A stretch of DNA of 64,000 nucleotides, taken from NCBI RefSeq assembly GCF_003635045.1, contig NZ_RBXT01000001.1, positions 3,472,001 through 3,536,000 of the forward strand, in the 5' to 3' direction. The notes under the pieces were generated by a model. It was not told the origin of the DNA. It saw only the letters and a program-made list of their open reading frames with translations, and did no database searches. The position numbers were made by a program, and so were the translations under genes. This document shows positions 13,563 to 23,265 of the stretch, piece after piece (the stretch's first letter is position 1; each line of letters opens with the position of its first letter). The stretch comes from Terracoccus luteus (GTDB lineage Bacteria > Actinomycetota > Actinomycetes > Actinomycetales > Dermatophilaceae).

Positions 13563-14870
13563 TCACGGCAGATGGAAGGTGATCGTCTTGCTCTCCCCGC
13601 GACCAAGGGTGACGGGCGTGGCGTCGTCCTGGGACGTCGCACCGTCGTACCAGTAGTTCTGACCGGTGGCGGGGTCCTGCAGCTGGATGACGAAGGAGCC
13701 CCCGGGCAGGGCGTTCGACGTGCACATGCTCGAGTTGTAGATGTCGAAGTCGCCGATGTACTCGCCGCTGCCGAGCCTGACGAAGCCGATGAAGGTGCGG
13801 GTGGTGGGCCGACCGTCGGCCTCGATGACGGCCACCGTCAGATGGCCACCCGGGGCGACCTGGAAGTCGACCGTCGCCTGGCCGCCACTCGTGACCGTCA
13901 CCGGTGTGGCAGAAGCCAACGAGTCCGCGTCCCCCGCCCACTCCGGGGCGAAGGCTTCGTAGTCGGCCGCGTACACGAGAGGACGGTAGGTGCCGGGCTC
14001 GACCCCGGTCTTCGTGAAGCGACCGTCGGCATCCGTCTCGACTGCCAGTGGTCCCTCGCCCGCGCCCGCGCGCCCAGGGAACCGTCCGGTGAGGTCGACC
14101 CAGGCGTTCGCGACCGGCTGCCCCGCCGCGTCGGTGACCCGGCCGGTCACCGTGCCCGCCGAGGCGAGGGCGACGTCGCGGACCGTCCTCGTGCGACCGA
14201 CGCCCACCCCGATGAGCGTGGCGTCGGCCTGGCTCGACGCGCCGAAGGCCCACGTCGTGTAGCTCGTCCCGCGCAGGTTGAACGCAAGGGCGAAGCGACC
14301 GGCGGGCAGACCGGTGAGCCGCCAGCGCCCGTCGGCACCGGTGCACGTCGAGACAGCCGTCACATAGTCGCCGGCCCACCCTCGCAAAGCGGACGCGCAG
14401 ACTCCCGCCAGCGGGCTCCCGCTCGCCGCATCCACCGCTCGCCCGGTGAGGGTGGCGCCGGGCGCGAGCGAGGCGTTGAGGGAGGTCGACCGGTTGGCCC
14501 GTACCGCGAAGGTGGTCGCACCGCCCAGGGTGATGCGGCCGTCGTAGAACTCCTCGGCGAAGCGGCCGGCGTCGTCGGTGAACCGCGCGGTGTAGCGCCC
14601 GGTGGGCACGTCCGCCGAGAAGGTGCCACTGGCATCCGTGCACCCTCCCCAGAGCCCGTTCCACAGCTGTGGGTCCGGCAGCGCGAACAGGGTCACGCAC
14701 ACCCCGCCGACCGGTCTGCCGGTCGCGTCGGCGCGCACCACACCCGTGACCGTGCCGGTCGCCGGGGTCGCCGTGTCCTCCGCGTGAGCGAGGGTGGGGG
14801 CGGCCAGGCCGGTGGCAGCGAGCAGGGAGGTGACGACGGCAACCCCTGCCCGCCTCAGTGCTGTGCGCAT
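13563..14870 (-). CDS. Secreted protein with carboxypeptidase-regulatory-like (Ig-type) repeats
   Basis: The 435-residue precursor has a classic signal peptide (MRTALRRAG, a hydrophobic stretch, then a cleavage site at AHAED). About four beta-sandwich repeats follow, each starting with a G-T-V-T-G-x-V or similar strand and ending in a G-x-Y/F-x-L/A element. These are carboxypeptidase regulatory-like/CNA-B type domains. No catalytic domain is present, so an extracellular structural or adhesive role is inferred. The start at 14870 has AAGGA seven bases upstream, better than the in-frame ATG at 14885. It reads away from the structured region at 15.1-15.3 kb. Confidence 0.8.
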   Translation of the reverse strand: MRTALRRAGVAVVTSLLAATGLAAPTLAHAEDTATPATGTVTGVVRADATGRPVGGVCVTLFALPDPQLWNGLWGGCTDASGTFSADVPTGRYTARFTDDAGRFAEEFYDGRITLGGATTFAVRANRSTSLNASLAPGATLTGRAVDAASGSPLAGVCASALRGWAGDYVTAVSTCTGADGRWRLTGLPAGRFALAFNLRGTSYTTWAFGASSQADATLIGVGVGRTRTVRDVALASAGTVTGRVTDAAGQPVANAWVDLTGRFPGRAGAGEGPLAVETDADGRFTKTGVEPGTYRPLVYAADYEAFAPEWAGDADSLASATPVTVTSGGQATVDFQVAPGGHLTVAVIEADGRPTTRTFIGFVRLGSGEYIGDFDIYNSSMCTSNALPGGSFVIQLQDPATGQNYWYDGATSQDDATPVTLGRGESKTITFHLP

Positions 14871-15134
14871 CGAGGCGTCCTTCATGTCGACGGTGACAGC
14901 CCGACGGTCCCGACGAGCGAGCCGAAACGTAGCAGCGGAGGGCGCCTCAGCGACAGACCCACGACACACACACGGGAGACGAGCGACGGATGCCGTCATG
15001 CCGTGACCCCCACGCACCGCCAACTGTCGGTTGTGTCCGGTTTTCAGACACCTCGACCTGAGAATCCGCGGCGAGGTCGTACAGATTTCACTGAATATCT
15101 CGCGCAGTCGTGTGACTCCTGCGTATAGTCGTGC

Positions 15135-15266
15135 CTGCGAAGGGTTGGGCCCGCACGAACCGCGCCCAGCCCTTCTGCATGTGTCGGCTCGCACTGCTCC
15201 CCTGTCTGTGCGAGCCGGCTCATGCGAAGAGAGGGCCCGGATGCCGTTGGCATCCGGGCCCTCTCT
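15135..15266 (+). ncRNA. Candidate structured small RNA with three hairpins
   Basis: The gap of about 436 bases between two leftward genes (14871-15306) holds no plausible protein gene. On the + strand a TATAGT (15124-15129) is followed by three consecutive hairpins. Hairpin 1 is 15139-15150 with 15164-15175 (12 bp, one G-U). Hairpin 2 is 15185-15194 with 15208-15217 (10 bp perfect), with a lower stem GCATG/CATGC. Hairpin 3 is a terminator-like stem of 18 bp at 15228-15266. No -35 box is obvious. It could instead be a leader or a 3' processed region of the neighbouring minus-strand gene. Confidence 0.45.
15228..15266. terminator. 18-bp perfect hairpin containing the GGATGCC motif
   Basis: Arms 15228-15245 and 15249-15266 are perfectly complementary around the three-base loop GTT. 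The 3' side is followed by a pyrimidine-rich tract (CTCTGTCTC) on the + strand. It lies 41 bases beyond the stop of the minus-strand gene at 15307, so it can end that transcript and, on the other strand, the candidate small RNA. Confidence 0.75.
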
Positions 15267-15306
15267 CTGTCTCGGCCGGTTCAGCCGGCCCTGCTCGTGA
15301 CGAGCG

Positions 15307-16506
15307 TCAGTTGGGCTTGACGTCGCCGAACTCGCCACCGACCCGGCGGGGGGCCGCGTCGCCGGTCACGGCGTCGGCGCCGGTGTCGCCGGGGGCGTCC
15401 GTCGTCTCGCCCTCGGTCACGTCGTCGCTGGGGTCCGACTGCGCCTTCGCCTTGGCCTCCTCGGCCTTCTGCTTGGCGTCGGCCGCCAGGTCGTCGACCT
15501 TGTCGTTCGCGTCGTCCACGAGCTCTCCTGATCGGTCCTTGGCGTCGGCGAGCGCCGACTGCCCCTTGGCGGCCAGGTCGCCCGCCTTGTCCTTGGCCTT
15601 GTCGGCCGCGTCGCCCAGCTTGTCCTTGGCGTCGTCGAGGGCTGAGCCGGCCTTGTCCTTGAGCGACGCACCGGTGGTGGCCGTCGAGTCGCCGGCCGAG
15701 CTCCACGTGCCCGACCCGTTGTCGAGCGGGGTCGCCCACGGGTCGTCGGCCTGACGCTGCTTGCGGAACGCGGCCGCGCCGGCGAGCAGGGCGGCGCCCA
15801 GACCGATGACGATGAGCCACTTGCCCTTGCCGGAGCGCGGCTTGGCCACCGCGTCGCCCTTGAGCACGTGGTACGCGCCGCGGGCGCGGTCGGAGCCGAC
15901 GTGCGCCGTCTCGCGCGCGAGGTCGAGGCGGGGGGCCGCCACGTCCTTAGCCTGCTCGGCGCCGGCCGTGAAGGCGGTCACCGCAGCGGTGGCAGCGGCG
16001 CCGAGCCGGGGCACGACGCCCTTGCTCCACGTCGACTGCGCCGAGTCACGGGCGTGCTCGAGCTTCGGCTTGGCCCGGTCGGCGGCCTCCTTGGCCCGCT
16101 CGGCCGCCGCCTCACGGGCGGCCTCGCTCGCCGCGGCGAGCCGCTCCCTGGCCGCCTCGGTCGCGTCGTGCAGCGCGGGGCGGGCGTTCTCGCGCACCAG
16201 CTCATAGCGCTCCTTCGCCGCCTCGGCGGCGTCGTGCAGCACGGGCCGGGCGGCGTCGCGGGCCGCCTCGTAGCGGTCGCGGGCGAGGTCCGCGGCGTCG
16301 TGCAGGACGGGCTTCGCGGCATCCTTCGCAGCGTCCTTCGCAGCGCCGTAACGGTCGGCCGCGGCCTCACGGGCGTGTGCGGCCTCGTCGGCCGCCAGCC
16401 CCTTGAGCGCGTCGTACCGGTCAGCCGCCGTCGAGCCGAGGTCGGACGCGGCGCTGCGCACCTGGTCCGCCGCGGCCTCGGTGCGGGACTGCTTCTTGCC
16501 GAACAT
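15307..16506 (-). CDS. LEA/apolipoprotein-like amphipathic helix protein with one membrane segment
   Basis: The 399-residue protein is dominated by Ala, Lys, Asp and Glu. The N-terminal part contains imperfect repeats of about 22 residues with the recurring pattern DRYxAAxDAAxPVLHDAAE (four or five copies, residues about 35-140). These would form long amphipathic helices. A single transmembrane helix (WLIVIGLGAALLAGAAAF) lies near residue 250. A second Lys/Asp/Ala helical stretch (DKAKDKAGDLA type) follows and then an acidic tail. It resembles late-embryogenesis-abundant desiccation proteins; the function is not established. The start ATG at 16506 has a strong AGGAGG. Confidence 0.7.
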   Translation of the reverse strand: MFGKKQSRTEAAADQVRSAASDLGSTAADRYDALKGLAADEAAHAREAAADRYGAAKDAAKDAAKPVLHDAADLARDRYEAARDAARPVLHDAAEAAKERYELVRENARPALHDATEAARERLAAASEAAREAAAERAKEAADRAKPKLEHARDSAQSTWSKGVVPRLGAAATAAVTAFTAGAEQAKDVAAPRLDLARETAHVGSDRARGAYHVLKGDAVAKPRSGKGKWLIVIGLGAALLAGAAAFRKQRQADDPWATPLDNGSGTWSSAGDSTATTGASLKDKAGSALDDAKDKLGDAADKAKDKAGDLAAKGQSALADAKDRSGELVDDANDKVDDLAADAKQKAEEAKAKAQSDPSDDVTEGETTDAPGDTGADAVTGDAAPRRVGGEFGDVKPN

Positions 16507-16638
16507 AAAGCCTCCTAAGGTCTGCTCGTTGATACCCATCCTGTCAACAACGGTCACGCGCCGCCGTCACGGGTCGACCCTCGGTCGGTCGGGTCCGACC
16601 GGGCCGTGGGCCACCCCCGTGACGGGGCGCGCGTCGTC

Positions 16639-17100
16639 TCAGGCGCCGGCCGGCGGCCGCGGCGCCAGGGGGTCGGATGCCGGGGGAACCTCGGTCAGCG
16701 GGTCGGTCACCGGGTCGGCGAGCGGGTCGGTGCGCGGCGCCGTCTCCGGAGGCAGGTCGTGACCCGCGACGGGCTCGGACACCTCGGGCGGGTTGACCGA
16801 GCTCGGCGTCGCCCCGGCATCCGTCATGCCGGCACCGGTCGCCCCGGCGGCGCCCGGGGCGGTGTCGCCCTCGGCCACCTTGTCGACGCCCTTGCCGATC
16901 TGCTCCTTGGCCTTGGCGATCTTGTCCGTGTACTTGCCCTCGGTGCGCTGGTCGATGGCGGCGCCGGCCTTGTCGACGACGCCGTCGATCTTCTCGCGGT
17001 TCTCGGCGGCGAGGCTGGCCGCCTTCTCGCGCGCCTGCTCGGCCTTCTCGGTGAGGCCCATCTCGTCGGCCTTCTGCTTCATCTTGTCCAGGAACGACAT
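16639..17100 (-). CDS. MT0933-like (Rv0909-type) small helical protein, annotated elsewhere as antitoxin
   Basis: Residues 1-75 (starting MSFLDKMKQKADEMG and containing IDGVVDKAGAAIDQRTEGKY) match the MT0933-like family, which is labelled an antitoxin from the Rv0909-Rv0910 pair. No toxin gene lies next to it here: its neighbours are a LEA-like gene and a cyclophilin. The toxin-antitoxin label should therefore not be taken at face value. The C-terminal half is a disordered tail with repeated (T/A)DP(L/V) units. The protein resembles the LEA-like product next door in composition, so a shared stress role is plausible. The ribosome binding site is GGGAGA. Confidence 0.7.
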   Translation of the reverse strand: MSFLDKMKQKADEMGLTEKAEQAREKAASLAAENREKIDGVVDKAGAAIDQRTEGKYTDKIAKAKEQIGKGVDKVAEGDTAPGAAGATGAGMTDAGATPSSVNPPEVSEPVAGHDLPPETAPRTDPLADPVTDPLTEVPPASDPLAPRPPAGA

Positions 17101-17265
17101 CTCGGTTCTCCCATCGTCGGTGCTGGTCGTGACGACCCGATCCTTCACCCGCACCAACGCCCGGTCCACCCCTGCCGTTCCGAGCCGCCGCCGTACGGTC
17201 CACAGGACGAGCCGCCGCCCCACCGCAGGGCGGGCAGGCCGGCCCTCCCGTGCGAGGATTGGGCC

Positions 17266-17784
17266 ATGAAGGCAACCCTGCACACGAACCACGGCGACAT
17301 CGTCGTCGACCTCTTCCCGCACCAGGCGCCGAAGACCGTCGAGAACTTCGTCGGCCTCGCGAAGGGCGAGAAGGAGTACAAGGACGACGCCGGTCGCACC
17401 AACCCGACCCCGTTCTACGACGGCCTGATCTTCCACCGCATCATCCCCAACTTCATGATCCAGGGCGGCTGCCCGATGGGTCAGGGCTTCGGTGGCCCGG
17501 GCTACACGTTCGACGACGAGATCAGCCCCGACAAGGACTTCACCAAGCCCTACGTGCTCGCCATGGCCAACGCCGGCAAGCGCATGGGCAAGGGCACCAA
17601 CGGCTCGCAGTTCTTCATCACCACCGCCGCGACCACGTGGCTGCAGGGCAAGCACACGATCTTCGGCGAGGTCGCCGACGCCGCCTCGCGCGAGGTCGTC
17701 GACACGATCGGCGCCGTCGCCACCGGTGCGAACGACAAGCCGGTCCAGGACGTTGTCCTGGAGTCGGTCACGATCGAGGACTGA
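17266..17784 (+). CDS. Peptidyl-prolyl cis-trans isomerase, cyclophilin type
   Basis: The 172-residue protein is a complete single-domain cyclophilin without signal peptide, so it works in the cytoplasm. Catalytic and binding residues are recognisable: FHRIIPNFMIQGG (Arg, Phe), GTNGSQFFITT (Gln, Phe) and a tryptophan/His region WLQGKHTIFGEV. The insertion EKEYKDDAGRTNPTPFYDG is typical of actinobacterial PpiA-like enzymes. The ATG at 17266 begins the family N-terminus MKATLHTNHGDI. It forms a single-gene unit closed by the hairpin that follows. Confidence 0.95.
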   Translation: MKATLHTNHGDIVVDLFPHQAPKTVENFVGLAKGEKEYKDDAGRTNPTPFYDGLIFHRIIPNFMIQGGCPMGQGFGGPGYTFDDEISPDKDFTKPYVLAMANAGKRMGKGTNGSQFFITTAATTWLQGKHTIFGEVADAASREVVDTIGAVATGANDKPVQDVVLESVTIED

Positions 17785-17824
17785 CCTCCCGCAGCCGGTC
17801 TCGGCTGCACCCACCAGCACCACC

Positions 17825-17862
17825 GCCTGACCCCGGGCCGCCCCGGCGGCCCGGGGTCAGGC
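17825..17862 (+). terminator. 18-bp perfect hairpin after the cyclophilin gene
   Basis: The arms 17825-17842 and 17845-17862 are perfectly complementary with only two bases between them, so the real loop opens one or two pairs. The stem begins 40 bases after the cyclophilin stop. This is among the strongest hairpins in the window, although there is no long T-run. Confidence 0.75.
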
Positions 17863-17926
17863 GTACCACCACCCGGTCGAGCTGTGCGAGCCGCTCGCCG
17901 GACCATCCGACCCAGAAGGACGAGCG

Positions 17927-18883
17927 TTGTCCGACAACGGAACCGGCGGCCAGCCCCCGACGGGCGACGGGAACACCGGCCCCGGCGTGCCCGCCCCCGC
18001 CCCCTCGGTGTGCCCCCGTCACCCCGACCGCGAGTCGTACGTGCGCTGTCAGCGCTGCGGCCGCCCCGCCTGCCCGGAGTGCCAGCGCCCGGCCCCCGTC
18101 GGCATCCAGTGCGTCGACTGCGTGCGCGAGGCCGCCCGCACCACGCCCGGCACGACGACCGTCTTCGGTGGCCGCGTCACCGACGGCCGACCCGTCGTCA
18201 CCTACGCCATCATCGCCGTCTGTGCCGTCGTCTACCTGCTGCAGCGGGTCGACCCCGGCATCACCGACCGCTTCGCGTTCCTGCCCGCCCTCGGCTGGAC
18301 CGAGCCGTGGCGCTTCGTCACCGCGGCCTTCCTCCACTCGCCCTTCACGTTCTTCCACATCCTGCTCAACATGTTCGCGCTCTGGTCGCTGGGCCAGTAC
18401 CTCGAGCCGATGCTCGGGCGGGCCCGCTTCGCCGCGCTCTACCTCATCAGCGGCATCGGGGGGCAGGTCGCCGTGACGCTGCTCGCCGGATCCCCGACCA
18501 TCGACGGCCTCAACGCCGGCATCGACCAGTCGTGGCTCACCTCGGTCGTCGGTGCCTCGGGCGCGATCTTCGGCCTCTTCGGCGCCCTGCTCGTGCTCAA
18601 CCGCCACCTCGGCCGCTCGTCGTCGGCGATGTACGTGACGATCGCCATCAACGCCGTCTTCGGCTTCCTCTACCCGGGCATCTCGTGGCAGGCCCACCTC
18701 GGCGGCTTCGTTACCGGCCTCGCCTGCGCCGGCGTCATCGTCGCGCTGCGGTCTCGGCAGGTGCGACACCTCGTCTGGGCCGCGCTCGGCGGGGTGCTCG
18801 TGCTGCTCGTCGTCATCACCGTCGGCAAGTACCTCACCCTGCCCGACGCCGTCCGCCTCATCAGCAGCCGCGACTTCTCCTGA
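17927..18883 (+). CDS. Rhomboid-family intramembrane serine protease with N-terminal zinc-finger
   Basis: The 318-residue protein cleaves transmembrane substrates inside the lipid bilayer. The N-terminal region (residues about 25-65) holds a B-box-like cluster, CPRHPDRESYVRCQRCGRPA followed by CPECQ and CVDC. The six-TM rhomboid core follows, with the catalytic Ser in GASGAIFG and His in the HLGGFVTG helix. The start is a TTG at 17927 supported by AGAAGGA a few bases upstream; no ATG or GTG fits the N-terminus as well. Upstream of crgA this arrangement is common in actinobacteria. The DnaA-box cluster lies just after its stop. Confidence 0.9.
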   Translation: MSDNGTGGQPPTGDGNTGPGVPAPAPSVCPRHPDRESYVRCQRCGRPACPECQRPAPVGIQCVDCVREAARTTPGTTTVFGGRVTDGRPVVTYAIIAVCAVVYLLQRVDPGITDRFAFLPALGWTEPWRFVTAAFLHSPFTFFHILLNMFALWSLGQYLEPMLGRARFAALYLISGIGGQVAVTLLAGSPTIDGLNAGIDQSWLTSVVGASGAIFGLFGALLVLNRHLGRSSSAMYVTIAINAVFGFLYPGISWQAHLGGFVTGLACAGVIVALRSRQVRHLVWAALGGVLVLLVVITVGKYLTLPDAVRLISSRDFS

Positions 18884-18907
18884 GTCGTCGAGGCTGTGCC
18901 CACAGCC

Positions 18908-19024
18908 TGTGGACAACCGTGTGCACCGAATGACACCGGTGTCGTTCGTGCACAGGTTGTGCACGACCTGGGGATAGTTACACCCGTGTCATTCGTCCCC
19001 AGCTGTGGATGGGTCTGTGGACAA
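18908..19024. promoter_or_regulatory. Cluster of DnaA boxes
   Basis: Two perfect actinobacterial DnaA boxes (TTGTCCACA on the minus strand) are at 18908-18916 and 19016-19024. Weaker boxes occur at 18946-18954 (TCGTGCACA), 18957-18965 (TTGTGCACG) and 19004-19012 (TGTGGATGG). Between them a GTGTC(A/G)TTCGT element recurs at about 18940 and 18986, once as an inverted repeat with GAATGACAC. The segment is relatively AT-rich for this genome. It lies in the gap between the convergent rhomboid and crgA genes (18884-19141), where nothing else is coded. Confidence 0.7.
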
Positions 19025-19141
19025 CCCGGGGACGCGCGAGACCCCGCCGACCGGCCGCCACCGCCCCGCAGGGGTTGACGACGACCGCTCGACGGGGCCG
19101 GGCCCTCGGTCGCGAGGACTCGAGGGAAAAGGTGCGGGGCG

Positions 19142-19393
19142 TCAGCGCCAGCGCATCGTCATGATGAAGCCGCCCATGAGCAGCACGAACCCGATGCCGA
19201 GGTTCCACACGCCGATCGAGCCGATCGGGTAGCGGTACTCCGACACGTAGTAGACGACGATCCAGAGCAGACCGAGCACGAGCAGGGTGATGAACGTCGG
19301 CGCCCACCAGGTCGGGTTCGGCTCGGCGGCCTTGCTCCGGGGCGGGGGCGTGTACGCCGCGACCTTGCGGTCACGACCCTTGGACTCAGGCAC
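19142..19393 (-). CDS. crgA: Cell division protein CrgA
   Basis: This 83-residue protein has the CrgA layout: a short basic N-terminus (MPESKGRDRKVAAYTPPP), then two transmembrane helices (residues about 33-50 and 65-80) with a WW-A-P motif at the start of the first. CrgA is a division-septum component in Actinobacteria that contacts FtsZ, FtsI and FtsQ and helps to place peptidoglycan synthesis. The GTG at 19393 has AAGGAGA upstream. It lies next to the wall-synthesis locus that carries pknB and pbpA, as in other actinobacteria. Confidence 0.95.
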   Translation of the reverse strand: MPESKGRDRKVAAYTPPPRSKAAEPNPTWWAPTFITLLVLGLLWIVVYYVSEYRYPIGSIGVWNLGIGFVLLMGGFIMTMRWR

Positions 19394-19512
19394 AGCGCTC
19401 TCCTTGCGTGGCGTTTTGCGCCAAGGGTAGCCGCCGCGCGCGCCACGCCCACCCGGGGCGTCCGGTCGTGGGCATTTCGCAACCTGTCCGGTCCCGACGA
19501 GAATGAGGGCGG

Positions 19513-20336
19513 ATGCCGGTGAGCCCGGTCATCGAGAAAACGCGAGAGACGCGAGGGACGCGAGAGGTGGTGACGCAGGTGGAGGGCGAGGAGACGACCC
19601 GCGGCGCACGACACCGACGCCGCGCCCGGCCGCTGTGGACCGTGCTCGTGCCCGTCGTCACCGCCGGCGCCGGGCTGATGTTCGCGATGAGCTTCCAGGC
19701 CGCGCAGGGCAGCGACCTGCGCGCCGACCGCGACCTGCCCCAGCTCATCGTCGCCGGCGACGCCCGGGTCGAGCAGCGCGCGCAGCAGCTCGACGCGCTG
19801 CGCCGAGAGGTCGACGCCCTGACCAAGGCCGACGCCCCCACCGACACCCGGCTGGCCGGGCTGACCTCGACCGCGGAGCGGCTCGCCTCCACCGCCGGCA
19901 CGACGGCCGTCAGCGGCACCGGCATCGAGGTGACGCTCGACGACTCGAACCGGTCGCTCGACTCGCTCCCGGGCTTCACCGGCGACGACGTGGTCGTGCA
20001 CCAGCAGGACGTCCAGGGCGTCGTCAACGCCCTGTGGCGGGGGGGGCCGAGGCGATGATGATCCAGGACCAGCGCGTCGTCTCCACGAGCGCCGTCCGCT
20101 GCGTCGGCAACACCCTCATCCTCCAGGGCCGGGTCTACGCGCCGCCGTACACGATCAGGGCGATCGGCGACGTCGGCGCCATGCAGCGCAGCCTCGACAC
20201 CGACCCCACCGTGGCGCTCTACCAGCAGTACGTCGAGGCAGTCGGGCTCGGGTACGACGTCCAGACCCCCGGCACCGTCGAGCTGCCCGCCTACTCCGGC
20301 TCCGTCGACCTGCAGCACGCGACGCCCCTGTCATGA
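19513..20336 (+). pseudogene. DUF881 family membrane protein, frameshifted in a run of eight G
   Basis: The first part (19513 to about 20046) encodes a basic N-terminus, one TM helix (WTVLVPVVTAGAGLMFAM), a coiled coil and the start of the DUF881 domain up to VVNALWRGG. The rest of the domain (AEAMMIQDQRVVSTSAVRC onward, to 20336) is in the -1 frame. The break falls in a tract of eight G at 20039-20046; nine would restore one continuous protein. It is therefore a recent pseudogene, a phase-variable gene or a sequencing error. The true start may be GTG 19567 or 19570, since ATG 19513 lies inside a GGATGCCGGT motif. Confidence 0.75.
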
Positions 20337-20364
20337 CCGCCCCCGACCCAGACCAGGACTCCTC

Positions 20365-21033
20365 GTGAGCGACACCAGCGACACCACCACCGGCGCCACC
20401 ACCGCGCCCCGCATCCTCGTCGTCGACAACTACGACAGCTTCGTCTACACGATCGTCGGCTACCTCGAGCAGCTCGGCGCCGACTGCCACGTCGTGCGCA
20501 ACGACGCCGTGTCGGCATCCGAGGTCGGCGGCTACGACGGCGTGCTCGTCTCGCCCGGCCCCGGTACGCCCGAGGACGCCGGGGTGTCGACGGACGTCAT
20601 CCGCGAGTGCGGGCGGCGCGGCGTGCCGATGTTCGGGGTGTGCCTCGGCCACCAGGCACTCGGGGTCGTCACCGGCGCCGTCGTCGACCGGGCGCCCGAG
20701 CTGCTGCACGGCAAGACCTCGCTCGTGCACCACGACGGCACGGGCGTGCTCGCCGGGCTGCCCAGCCCGTTCACGGCGACGCGCTACCACTCGCTGACGA
20801 TCGACCCCTCGACCCTGCCGCCAGAGCTCGTCGTGACGGGCCGCACCGACTCCGGCGTCGTCATGTCCGTGCGGCACCGTGACCTGCCGCTGCACGGGGT
20901 GCAGTTCCACCCCGAGAGCGTGCTCACCGAGGGGGGCCACCGGATGCTGGCCAACTTCCTCGAGCTGTGCGGAGACACCGGGGCCGTGGCCCGCTCGGCC
21001 GGTCTCAGCCCGCTCGTCACCGCCGGCTCCTGA
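20365..21033 (+). CDS. Aminodeoxychorismate/anthranilate synthase component II (glutamine amidotransferase)
   Basis: The 222-residue class I glutamine amidotransferase supplies ammonia for p-aminobenzoate or anthranilate synthesis. The nucleophile is C93 in GVCLGHQALG, and the His-Glu pair is in HGVQFHPES near residues 193-201. The SPGPGTP motif of the TrpG/PabA family is present. No component I gene is adjacent, so PabA and TrpG cannot be separated from sequence. In actinobacteria this copy beside pknB is usually annotated PabA. GTG 20365 follows the DUF881 gene closely. Confidence 0.9.
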   Translation: MSDTSDTTTGATTAPRILVVDNYDSFVYTIVGYLEQLGADCHVVRNDAVSASEVGGYDGVLVSPGPGTPEDAGVSTDVIRECGRRGVPMFGVCLGHQALGVVTGAVVDRAPELLHGKTSLVHHDGTGVLAGLPSPFTATRYHSLTIDPSTLPPELVVTGRTDSGVVMSVRHRDLPLHGVQFHPESVLTEGGHRMLANFLELCGDTGAVARSAGLSPLVTAGS

Positions 21034-21046
21034 CGCGGCCCGGGAG

Positions 21047-21088
21047 CGTGAAGGGTCCGAGCCCCTCTGGGGGCCCGAACCCTTCACG
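21047..21088. terminator. Convergent hairpin between pabA/trpG and pknB
   Basis: Arms 21047-21066 and 21069-21088 pair over about 20 positions with two mismatches, opening with a perfect 10 bp of CGTGAAGGGT. It lies 13 bases after the amidotransferase stop and 14 before the pknB stop, so it can end both converging transcripts. Confidence 0.75.
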
Positions 21089-21101
21089 ACCTCGGTTCCG
21101 G

Positions 21102-23159
<2,058 letters not shown>

Positions 23160-23265
23160 TGCTTCAACCTCTGGTCGGTGGTGCGGTCGATGGTCCCGAC
23201 GGGGGTGCGGGCGCGTGACGCGCCGCCCCCCGTCTCCCCGAAGCTCGTGTCGTGCCGGATGCCGG

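Noticed and set aside
15139-15266. Identification of the hairpin region as the known 6C RNA
   Set aside because: The loops contain at most four consecutive C, not the six-C loops that define that family.
16639-17100. Toxin-antitoxin locus
   Set aside because: The MT0933-like family label is present but no adjacent toxin gene exists; the neighbours are a LEA-like gene and a cyclophilin.
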